39,840 nt of DNA from an uncultured Bacteroidia bacterium (GTDB lineage: Bacteria; Bacteroidota; Bacteroidia; Bacteroidales; Prolixibacteraceae), in the NCBI GenBank assembly GCA_903850335.1, contig CAINLJ010000274.1, forward strand, positions 1 to 39,840, given 5' to 3'. Both the position numbers and the translations under genes were made by a program. The notes beneath the pieces were generated by a model. That model was not told the origin of the DNA. It worked only from the letters and a program-made list of their open reading frames with translations, and searched no databases. Shown piece after piece: positions 9,251 to 16,185 of this stretch (positions within the stretch are counted from its first letter, which is position 1; every line of letters starts with the position of its first letter).

Positions 9251-11878
9251 TTATCCCTGAGAATTTAATAACCTACGTGCATTCTGAATCAGAACAGGTA
9301 TTCCTGAAGGCTCTTTACCACCTGCTGTTGCGTAAAAAGGTTGGCCTCCCCCACTGCCATTGACTGATTTAGCCAGATCACGTACAATTGAACCAGCGTT
9401 AAACCCTTTTTCTTTGAGAAGGTTATCAGATATCATCACATGAATATTTGCCTTTCCGTCAATTTCGGCCGCCAGGACCAGGAAGAGATTTTCTACTTCC
9501 CCTTTTAGCTGAAACGCAATATCCTTAATAACAGCAGAATTTTCGACTTTGATCTGTTGAGCAAGGAAGTTTATTCCATGTATTATTTCAACCTGCTGTA
9601 ACAGCTCCTTCTTTAATTTGACCGCATTTTCCTTCTCAAACGCCTCTGCCTGTTTAAGAAGGAGGTGATATTTGGTGAAAAGTTCATCAACAGCTCCTTT
9701 AAGGTCGGCCGGATTGTTAAATAGTATAGAAACATCCTTAAGGGCCTTCAATTGATTTTCGACATACTCCTCAGCCTTCGAGCCCGTAATGGCTTCTATC
9801 CTGCGTACTCCGGCTGAAATCGAACCCTCTGAAATTACAATAAATTGTCCAATAGTCCCAGTTGCTTTTACGTGTGTTCCGCCACACAATTCAACAGAAT
9901 CCCCAAAACGGATAACCCTTACCTGATCGCCGTATTTTTCGCCGAATAACGCAATGGCACCCATCGATTCAGCCACTGACATAGGAACCTCCCTAAGTTC
10001 ATCTTTTTGGTCGTTGGTCCGGATCAATTCATTAACCTTTTTTTGAATCCGGTTCAGTTCTTCGTCAGTAACCTTTTGAAAATGATTAAAATCGAAACGC
10101 AATGAATCCGGACTTACATACGATCCCTTCTGTTCGATATGTTTACCAAGAACTTCTCGTAAAACATGGTCAAGAAGGTGTGTTGCTGTATGGTTATTCT
10201 CGGTAAGGCGTCGGTTTATAGAATTTACAACGGCTGTAAAATCTTCTCCTGGATTTTCAGGCAATTGTCGGGTCAGGTGTACTGTAAGGTTATTTTCCTT
10301 GACGGTATCAAAGATTTCGGTTTTAATCCCGTTGGCTTCTATTGAGCCTGAGTCTCCTACCTGTCCTCCTGACTCGGCATAAAACGGTGTGGTATTAAAC
10401 ACTAACTGATAAAACTCTCCTTTTTTCCCTTTTACTTTCCGATAGCGGTTGATCCTGATCTTTGCTTCCAGTGTATCATAACCCACAAAACCATCTCCTT
10501 CGGCCTGTTGTAATTCTATCCAGTCGCCCGTTTCAAGCTGTGTTGCACTTCTTGAACGGTTTTTCTGAGCTTCCATTGCAAGTTCAAATCCTTCTCTGTT
10601 AACCGTAAGACCTTGTTCCCGCAGAATGAGCTCAGTTAAATCCAGGGGAAATCCAAAAGTATCATATAATTCGAAAGCGACATTTCCATTGACGTCGGTA
10701 TGATCTTTCTTCTTTGTATCCTCAATGATCCCATCGAGCATTTTTATTCCAGTTTCAAGTGTTTTTAGAAACGAATCCTCTTCCTCTCTAATCACATTAA
10801 TTACAAGATCCTGTTGTCTGATAAGTTCAGGGAATGCACCTCCCATATTTTCTGCCAGAACAGCGACAAGCTGATGGATAAATGGTTTTCTGAAATCCAG
10901 GAAAGTGTAACCGTAACGTACTGCACGGCGTAAGATGCGACGAATAACATACCCTGCCTTATTATTGGAAGGGAGTTGTCCGTCTGTTATTGCGAATGCG
11001 ATTGCCCTTAGATGGTCGGCGATAACACGCATGGCAATATCAGCCTTTTCGTTTGATCCATATTTCCTGCCTGCCAGGTAACCTAGCCGGGTGATTACGT
11101 CCTGAAAAACATCCGTATCATAATTGGATTGCTTATTTTGTATAACCATGCAAAGGCGTTCGAAACCCATACCTGTATCCACGTGTCTGGCAGGAAGTTC
11201 TTCAAGCTGTCCGTTAGCCTTACGGTTGTACTGAATAAAAACAAGGTTCCATATTTCGATAACCAGCGGATGTCCTTCATTTACAAGGTCGCGGCCTTTA
11301 ATCTTTAACTTTTCCTGATCGTCGCGAATGTCAACATGGATCTCAGAACAGGGACCACAAGGTCCGGATTCTCCCATTTCCCAGAAATTATCCTTCTTGT
11401 TTCCCTTAAGAATCCTCTCTTCAGGCAGATGTTTTCGCCAATACCCCATTGCCTCTGAATCCATAGGCACACCATCTTTCTCATCACCTTCAAAAACCGT
11501 AACATAAAGCTTCTCAACCGGAATCTTATAAATCCCTGTGAGTAATTCCCAGGCCCAGTCGATCGCTTCTGCCTTGAAATAATTTCCAAACGACCAGTTC
11601 CCAAGCATTTCAAACATTGTGTGGTGGTAGGTATCATGACCAACCTCTTCGAGATCATTGTGCTTTCCTGAGACTCTTAAACACTTTTGAGTGTCAGCAA
11701 CACGGGCATTCTTTGCAGGGGAGTTTCCAAGGAAAATATCTTTAAACTGGTTCATTCCCGCATTTGTAAACATCAGAGTCGGATCATTCTTAACAATCAT
11801 AGGGGCCGATGCTACAATTGAATGATCTTTGGATGCAAAGAAGTCGAGAAATGTCTGACGTATTTGTTTTGAATTCAT
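9251..11878 (-). CDS. alaS: alanine-tRNA ligase
   Basis: Charges tRNA-Ala and edits misacylated Ser/Gly. The 875-residue length is full size. The class II catalytic domain begins at the N-terminus ('FLDFFASKDHSIVASAPMI', 'TLMFTNAGMNQFKDIFLG', 'RVADTQKCLRVSGKHNDLE'). The editing domain carries the zinc-site 'HTATHLLDH' near residue 563 and 'CGGTHVKATG' near residue 664. The C-terminal DHHA1-type segment ends with the glycine-rich 'VNGSGGGQPFYATAGG'. All catalytic features look intact. The ATG at 11878 matches the family's usual MNSKQIRQTFLDFF start. It is divergent from the M23 peptidase gene, with about 180 bases between them. Confidence 0.98.
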   Translation of the reverse strand: MNSKQIRQTFLDFFASKDHSIVASAPMIVKNDPTLMFTNAGMNQFKDIFLGNSPAKNARVADTQKCLRVSGKHNDLEEVGHDTYHHTMFEMLGNWSFGNYFKAEAIDWAWELLTGIYKIPVEKLYVTVFEGDEKDGVPMDSEAMGYWRKHLPEERILKGNKKDNFWEMGESGPCGPCSEIHVDIRDDQEKLKIKGRDLVNEGHPLVIEIWNLVFIQYNRKANGQLEELPARHVDTGMGFERLCMVIQNKQSNYDTDVFQDVITRLGYLAGRKYGSNEKADIAMRVIADHLRAIAFAITDGQLPSNNKAGYVIRRILRRAVRYGYTFLDFRKPFIHQLVAVLAENMGGAFPELIRQQDLVINVIREEEDSFLKTLETGIKMLDGIIEDTKKKDHTDVNGNVAFELYDTFGFPLDLTELILREQGLTVNREGFELAMEAQKNRSRSATQLETGDWIELQQAEGDGFVGYDTLEAKIRINRYRKVKGKKGEFYQLVFNTTPFYAESGGQVGDSGSIEANGIKTEIFDTVKENNLTVHLTRQLPENPGEDFTAVVNSINRRLTENNHTATHLLDHVLREVLGKHIEQKGSYVSPDSLRFDFNHFQKVTDEELNRIQKKVNELIRTNDQKDELREVPMSVAESMGAIALFGEKYGDQVRVIRFGDSVELCGGTHVKATGTIGQFIVISEGSISAGVRRIEAITGSKAEEYVENQLKALKDVSILFNNPADLKGAVDELFTKYHLLLKQAEAFEKENAVKLKKELLQQVEIIHGINFLAQQIKVENSAVIKDIAFQLKGEVENLFLVLAAEIDGKANIHVMISDNLLKEKGFNAGSIVRDLAKSVNGSGGGQPFYATAGGKEPSGIPVLIQNARRLLNSQG

Positions 11879-11992
11879 AAATGTTTTAAGTTAAAAACCT
11901 TTAAAATTGTGTTTTACAAAGAAAACGAACTCGTTTAAAGGATAAATTTTAATAGATTTGTGGTGCGTTACGATCGCCATTTTTCCAAAATA

Positions 11993-12023
11993 TTTGCAAA
12001 ATTAGATTATTTCGCTAATTTTG
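11993..12023 (+). promoter_or_regulatory. consensus Bacteroidetes promoter for the M23/MerR/Nif3/zinc-ribbon operon
   Basis: TTTG at 11993-11996 and TAATTTTG at 12016-12023 are separated by exactly 19 bases. This matches both boxes of the Bacteroidetes primary sigma-factor consensus (TTTG, 19, TAnnTTTG). The start of the peptidase gene lies 35 bases further on. Confidence 0.72.
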
Positions 12024-12058
12024 ACCATAGTGAAACAAAATAAAAAAGAGTGAGGATT

Positions 12059-13027
12059 ATGGGTAAAACCAATTATAGATTCAATCCTGATACCCTAAGC
12101 TTTGATAAAATCGAGCGCAATATCAAGACATTGGTAAAGCGTGTAATTGGATACCTGTCAACCAGCCTTGTTTCCGGAGTGATCTTTTTCCTGATTTTCC
12201 TTCAATTCTTCGATCCCCCAAAAACAAAGCGGCTCAAACGGCAGAATGAACAGTTATTATCTCAGTACAACCTTCTAAACAAGGACTTCGAGAAAATTTC
12301 GAAGGTTCTTGAGGATATACAAAACCGGGATGACAATATTTACCGGGTAATTTTTGAAGCCGAGCCCATACCATCTTCTGTGAGAATGGCAGGGTTTGGT
12401 GGTGCAAACAGGTACTCGAAGCTGGAGGAAATGGACAATGCGGAACTGATTGTAAGCACTACAAGAAAACTGGATATTCTTTCAAAACGCGTCTTTGTCC
12501 AGGCCAAATCCTACGACGAGGTTGCGAAGATGGCATTAAACAAAGAAAAAATGATCGCAAGCATGCCATCTATTATGCCTGTTTCAAATAACGACCTTAA
12601 ACGGACGGCTTCAGGATGGGGTATGCGCATACATCCAATTTACAAGATTCTCCGTTTTCACTACGGGATGGATTTTGCAGCAGCCATTGGCACAGAAGTT
12701 TTTGCAACCGGAATAGGTGTTGTAAAGGCAGCTGACCGCGAAACCGGGTATGGCAACACGGTCGTAATTGATCATGGCTATGGTTACGAGAGTTACTACG
12801 CACATTTAAGCCGGATTAATGTTCAGGTAGGACAAAAAGTTCACCGGGGTGATGTCATCGGGCATGTCGGTAGTACCGGTACCTCGACAGCTCCTCATCT
12901 TCATTATGAAGTCAGCAAAAATGGGGTAAAGGTAAATCCACAGAATTACTATTTCCAGGATCTCTCGCCTGCTGATTACGAAAGGATGATTGCTATTTCG
13001 ACAAATATGGGACAAAGCTTCGACTAA
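12059..13027 (+). CDS. M23 family metallopeptidase (LytM domain)
   Basis: A membrane-anchored peptidoglycan endopeptidase or a regulator of one. About 322 residues: a cytosolic N-terminus, one membrane segment (about 33-50), a coiled coil (about 53-90), and a C-terminal LytM domain with the zinc-site residues H201 and D205 ('HYGMD') and H280/H282 ('HLHYE'). 'GYGNTVVIDHGYGYESYYAHL' is the standard core. The catalytic residues look intact, so the enzyme may be active, unlike degenerate NlpD/EnvC types. The start at 12059 is preferred to the upstream GTG because that GTG lies within a GTGAGG ribosome-site-like stretch. It is the first gene of a four-gene operon. Confidence 0.92.
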   Translation: MGKTNYRFNPDTLSFDKIERNIKTLVKRVIGYLSTSLVSGVIFFLIFLQFFDPPKTKRLKRQNEQLLSQYNLLNKDFEKISKVLEDIQNRDDNIYRVIFEAEPIPSSVRMAGFGGANRYSKLEEMDNAELIVSTTRKLDILSKRVFVQAKSYDEVAKMALNKEKMIASMPSIMPVSNNDLKRTASGWGMRIHPIYKILRFHYGMDFAAAIGTEVFATGIGVVKAADRETGYGNTVVIDHGYGYESYYAHLSRINVQVGQKVHRGDVIGHVGSTGTSTAPHLHYEVSKNGVKVNPQNYYFQDLSPADYERMIAISTNMGQSFD

Positions 13028-13039
13028 AAACTATACACC

Positions 13040-13375
13040 GTGGCATTCAAGGAACCAAAATCAGAAAAACTGTATTACTCGATAGGAGAAGTGGCCGAAA
13101 AATTTGGTCTTGCTCCTTCTACATTGCGCTTTTGGGAAAAAGAGTTTGAAACGATCAAACCTTTTAAGAATAAAAAAGGTGACAGGTTTTATACCCTCGG
13201 GGATATTAACCATCTGTCCCTGATCAATCATCTTGTCAAAGAACGCGGAATGACCCTTAAGGGTGCAAAAACCAAGATCAAGGAAAACAAGTCGGAGACT
13301 GAGCATACTTATGAAATCGTGCAGAAATTGCAGCAGATAAAAGAATACCTTCTCGAAATCAAAGAGTCATTATAA
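13040..13375 (+). CDS. MerR family transcriptional regulator
   Basis: A 111-residue DNA-binding protein. The winged helix-turn-helix of the MerR type occupies about residues 12-80: 'YSIGEVAEKFGLAPSTLRFWEKEF', then 'KGDRFYTLGDINHLSLINHLV' and 'KERGMTLKGAKTKIKE'. A short helical C-terminus (about 90-111) could dimerise; there is no effector domain and no metal-binding cysteine, so it is of the small MerR type that is widespread in Bacteroidota beside an M23 peptidase. It begins at GTG 12 bases after the peptidase stop, which indicates translation from the same message. Target genes are unknown. Confidence 0.88.
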   Translation: MAFKEPKSEKLYYSIGEVAEKFGLAPSTLRFWEKEFETIKPFKNKKGDRFYTLGDINHLSLINHLVKERGMTLKGAKTKIKENKSETEHTYEIVQKLQQIKEYLLEIKESL

Positions 13376-13438
13376 TCTGATTTCTTTGATATTTAAGACA
13401 CTATAACTTTTATTTTCTCTATTTTTAAATGTTCAGGC

Positions 13439-14542
13439 ATGATTATAAGGGACATCATCACCTATATTGAATCGATAGCCCCCCCGGGATATCAGGAGTC
13501 TTATGATAATGCAGGGCTTATTCTTGGTGATGCGGAAATGACTGTCACGTCTGCACTTATCTCACTCGATGTCACCGAAGCAGTAATTGATGAAGCTATT
13601 GAAGCCGGTTGTGAACTGATCATCGCTCATCATCCTATACTCTTTAAAGGGATCAAAAGGCTCAACGGCAAATCTTACGTCGAAAGGTGTGTGATAAAAG
13701 CAATTAAAAATGATATTGCGATCTATGCGGCCCATACAAATCTTGACAGTATCACAGGTGGCGTCAACACAAAAATCTGCGAAAAGATTGGATTGACAAA
13801 CCTGAAAATCCTGGTTCCGGCAAGGGAACAACTCCTTAAACTTGTAACTTTTATTCCCGAAGATCATCTGGATAAAGTCAGGGAAGCACTCTTTGCTGCA
13901 GGGGCAGGTTCAATTGGAAAGTATGATAAATGCAGTTTTGGATCTAAGGGAACCGGTACATTCAGAGGTGGCAGTGAGTCGAATCCCTATGTCGGAGAAG
14001 TTGGTGAGTTCCATTTTGAAAAAGAGATCAGGCTCGAAACAATTGTTCCACGACATTTGCAAAATAACATCCTGAGTGCACTCTTAAGCAGTCACCCATA
14101 CGAAGAGGTTGCTTATGATATTTATCCCCTGGAAAATAGCCTGCCGGAGGTCGGTGCCGGAATGATCGGAGAACTCCCCGGCGGTGAAAATGAAATTGAT
14201 TTTCTATCCCGGCTCCTTACAATATTCGGATGTAAAAGCATACGTTACACCTATTTACTTGGGAAACCTGTAAAAAGAGTTGCTGTTTGCGGAGGATCCG
14301 GAAGTTTTCTCCTCTCCGCGGCAATGAAAGCCGGGGCCGACGTATTTATCACTGCTGATATGAAGTATCATGAATTTTTTGATGCAGAGGAAAAAATCGT
14401 TATCGCAGATATTGGACACTATGAAAGTGAACAATTTACAAGGGAGCTTTTTTATGAAATACTTATAAAAAAATTTCCTAACTTTGCACTCCGTTTATCG
14501 GAAGTAAAAACAAACCCTGTATTGTATCTTTGCGAGCCATAA
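13439..14542 (+). CDS. Nif3-like dinuclear metal centre protein (YbgI/GTP cyclohydrolase I type 2 family)
   Basis: A 367-residue member of the Nif3/YbgI family; the biochemical role in most bacteria is unsettled. The N-terminal half has metal-binding 'IIAHHPILFKGIK' and 'YAAHTNLDSITGGVN'. A central PII-like insert of about 110 residues ('LVTFIPEDHLDKVREALFAAGAG', 'SSHPYEEVAYDIYPLE') is the kind seen in longer family members. The C-terminal half gives the remaining ligands ('DVFITADMKYHEF' and 'IADIGHYESEQF'). It follows the MerR gene and precedes the zinc-ribbon gene with a 21-base gap, an arrangement common in several phyla. Confidence 0.92.
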   Translation: MIIRDIITYIESIAPPGYQESYDNAGLILGDAEMTVTSALISLDVTEAVIDEAIEAGCELIIAHHPILFKGIKRLNGKSYVERCVIKAIKNDIAIYAAHTNLDSITGGVNTKICEKIGLTNLKILVPAREQLLKLVTFIPEDHLDKVREALFAAGAGSIGKYDKCSFGSKGTGTFRGGSESNPYVGEVGEFHFEKEIRLETIVPRHLQNNILSALLSSHPYEEVAYDIYPLENSLPEVGAGMIGELPGGENEIDFLSRLLTIFGCKSIRYTYLLGKPVKRVAVCGGSGSFLLSAAMKAGADVFITADMKYHEFFDAEEKIVIADIGHYESEQFTRELFYEILIKKFPNFALRLSEVKTNPVLYLCEP

Positions 14543-14563
14543 TAAAATAGAAAATATCAGAAT

Positions 14564-15352
14564 ATGCCAGTAAATAGTATCAAAACAACCGAAGGAAAAG
14601 AGGTTTCTATTCAGGAGAAACTGAAAATGCTCTATGAGCTTCAAACAGTTGTATCAGAAATTGACAAGATTAATACGCTGCGTGGTGAACTTCCACTTGA
14701 AGTTCAGGATTTGGAAGACGAAATCGTTGGACTTAAGACACGTTTAGCCAATTATAGTGAGGAATTAAAAAGCCTTAATGTAGCAATCGGGAACAAGAAG
14801 ACCGAGATAAAAGATTCGAAAGCCAAGATCGACAAATACAAAGAACAGCAGGAAAACGTCCGCAATAATCGGGAGTTTGATTCCCTTTCAAAGGAAATTG
14901 AGTTTCAGACTCTCGAAATTGAACTCTCAGAGAAAAAAATCCGCGAGTTCACATTAGATATTAAGACAAAGACCGAAGCTTCTGAGGCATCAGAGAAACT
15001 TTTTAAGGAAAGAGAAGAAGATTTGATCCGGAAGAAAAAAGAGTTACAGGAGATCACAGCAGAAACTGCCGTCGAAGAGGACAAACTAAAGGGTAAAGTT
15101 ACAAAGATAGAGAGCCTGATCGAGGATCGTCTTGTAATGGCCTTTAACAGGATCCGCAAAAATGCAAGAAATGGCCTCTCAGTGGTTACCGTTCAGCGTG
15201 ATGCCTGTGGCGGATGTTTTAATAAAATTCCACCTCAACGCCAGTTGGATATCGCTTCCAGGAAAAAAATCATCGTCTGCGAATATTGCGGCAGGATACT
15301 TGTGGATAAGGACATTGCTACTCCAATCGAAGAAACAGAACATACAGCATAA
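14564..15352 (+). CDS. coiled-coil protein with C-terminal C4 zinc ribbon
   Basis: A 262-residue protein with a long antiparallel coiled coil (about 15-195, rich in Glu, Lys and Leu). A C4 zinc ribbon follows at about 213-245: 'CGGCFNKIPPQRQLDI' and 'CEYCGRILVD'. It belongs to the zf-RING_7/CT398-like family, which in other bacteria lies next to Nif3 genes and has been linked to transport or RNA functions, without a settled role. The start at 14564 is 21 bases after the nif3-like stop. It is the last gene before a clear terminator. Confidence 0.9.
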   Translation: MPVNSIKTTEGKEVSIQEKLKMLYELQTVVSEIDKINTLRGELPLEVQDLEDEIVGLKTRLANYSEELKSLNVAIGNKKTEIKDSKAKIDKYKEQQENVRNNREFDSLSKEIEFQTLEIELSEKKIREFTLDIKTKTEASEASEKLFKEREEDLIRKKKELQEITAETAVEEDKLKGKVTKIESLIEDRLVMAFNRIRKNARNGLSVVTVQRDACGGCFNKIPPQRQLDIASRKKIIVCEYCGRILVDKDIATPIEETEHTA

Positions 15353-15380
15353 TAAATTTCTGCTCAGTACATTTTTAAAT

Positions 15381-15409
15381 CCCACCCTAAAAAGGTGGGT
15401 TTTTATTTT
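15381..15409 (+). terminator. intrinsic terminator of the M23-to-zinc-ribbon operon
   Basis: CCCACC at 15381-15386 pairs with GGTGGG at 15394-15399 around a seven-base loop. TTTTTATTTT follows at 15400-15409. The flanking A and T residues add further pairs to the stem. It begins 28 bases past the zinc-ribbon stop codon. Confidence 0.85.
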
Positions 15410-15441
15410 CCTTGAAGATTCCAGTATTGTGGGGATATTTT

Positions 15442-15496
15442 GGGTATTAAGCTTCGTAGGCATGATAAACTTCATAAGCGCTTCAACTTTATACCC
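15442..15496. repeat. imperfect inverted repeat in the spacer before ssb
   Basis: GGGTATTAAG at 15442-15451 and CTTTATACCC at 15487-15496 pair except for one position. Between them lies TTCGTAGGCATGATAAAC, which resembles the TTTGTAGGAATGATGAAT stretch of the element at 1-120. It may be a diverged member of the same repeat family or only a chance hairpin. Confidence 0.35.
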
Positions 15497-15550
15497 GGGA
15501 CAATAAATCTCCTTAGATTTCATTTTTCACATACCTATCTCATTATCAAA

Positions 15551-15620
15551 ACTATATCCGATTATAAACGATTATATCCGGTTATAATCGGTTATATCCG
15601 GTTAACATCCGAATAATCGG
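15551..15620 (+). repeat. 10-bp tandem array, consensus GTTATATCCG (copy 1)
   Basis: Five units lie in exact 10-base register at 15551-15600: ACTATATCCG, ATTATAAACG, ATTATATCCG, GTTATAATCG and GTTATATCCG. Two degenerate units follow to 15620. A second array with the same consensus and the same orientation lies at 37138-37217. The spacing is close to one helical turn, so the CCG and TATA steps would fall on fixed faces of the DNA. It ends 55 bases before the ssb start. Repeated protein-binding sites are a reasonable reading, not shown. Confidence 0.8.
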
Positions 15621-15675
15621 TTCGCCCTGACATATATTTACCCCATATATTTTATTAATCTCTAAATTTAAAAAG

Positions 15676-16020
15676 ATGAATACATTAAGAAACAGTGTCA
15701 GGCTTATTGGATATGTAGGCGACATTCCAAAGATCAAAAAATTTGACAATGAAAAATCGGTGGCAAATTTCAGTGTAGCAACCAACGAAAATTTTCGTGA
15801 CCACGATGGAAATAAAAAGTCAGAAACAACCTGGCACAAAATGGTAGCCTGGGGAAAACAAGCCGAGTTTGCCGAAAAATACATTAAAAAAGGCAGTGAG
15901 GTTGCAATTGAAGGGAAGCTTACAAACCATTCTTACGATGATCAAAACAAAGAAACCCATTTTATTACAGAAATAGTAGTAAATGACATCATGTTTCTGG
16001 ACAAAAAAGAAGAGAAATAG
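15676..16020 (+). CDS. ssb: single-stranded DNA-binding protein, short form
   Basis: Binds single-stranded DNA through one OB fold (about residues 3-104): 'NSVRLIGYVGDIPKI', 'FSVATNEN', 'TTWHKMVAWGKQAEFAEKYIKKGSEVAIEG' and 'THFITEIVVNDIMFL' are the usual pieces. At 114 residues it stops soon after the OB fold in 'DKKEEK'. It lacks the flexible linker and the acidic D-D-(I/L)-P-F tip by which housekeeping SSB recruits partner proteins. It may therefore be an accessory SSB, with the replication copy elsewhere. The 10-bp array lies just upstream and a TATATTTA sequence between array and gene could be a weak -7 box. Confidence 0.93.
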   Translation: MNTLRNSVRLIGYVGDIPKIKKFDNEKSVANFSVATNENFRDHDGNKKSETTWHKMVAWGKQAEFAEKYIKKGSEVAIEGKLTNHSYDDQNKETHFITEIVVNDIMFLDKKEEK

Positions 16021-16057
16021 TTTTTGTGAGTTGGATTAATAATTGTGTTTTAGAGTG

Positions 16058-16172
16058 TTAACCACCAGGAGAGCAGGCTTGATATTACTTGTAGGATTCG
16101 CGGAAGCAGGTTTATGGATTACAATTTAATATCTCAGCCACAAGGATATCTGCCGGCACAAATGGTGGTTAA
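16058..16172. repeat. inverted repeat between convergent ssb and tex
   Basis: TTAACCACCA at 16058-16067 is the exact reverse complement of TGGTGGTTAA at 16163-16172, with 95 bases between. It lies between two convergent stop codons. No open frame of note is seen inside. It may be a small inserted element or part of a 3' end shared by both transcripts. Confidence 0.5.
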
Positions 16173-16185
16173 TTTTAGTATTTAG

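Noticed and set aside
15162-15523. Overlapping frames on both strands across the zinc-ribbon gene end and the terminator
   Set aside because: They run through the zinc-ribbon coding region and the terminator hairpin; composition is not gene-like.
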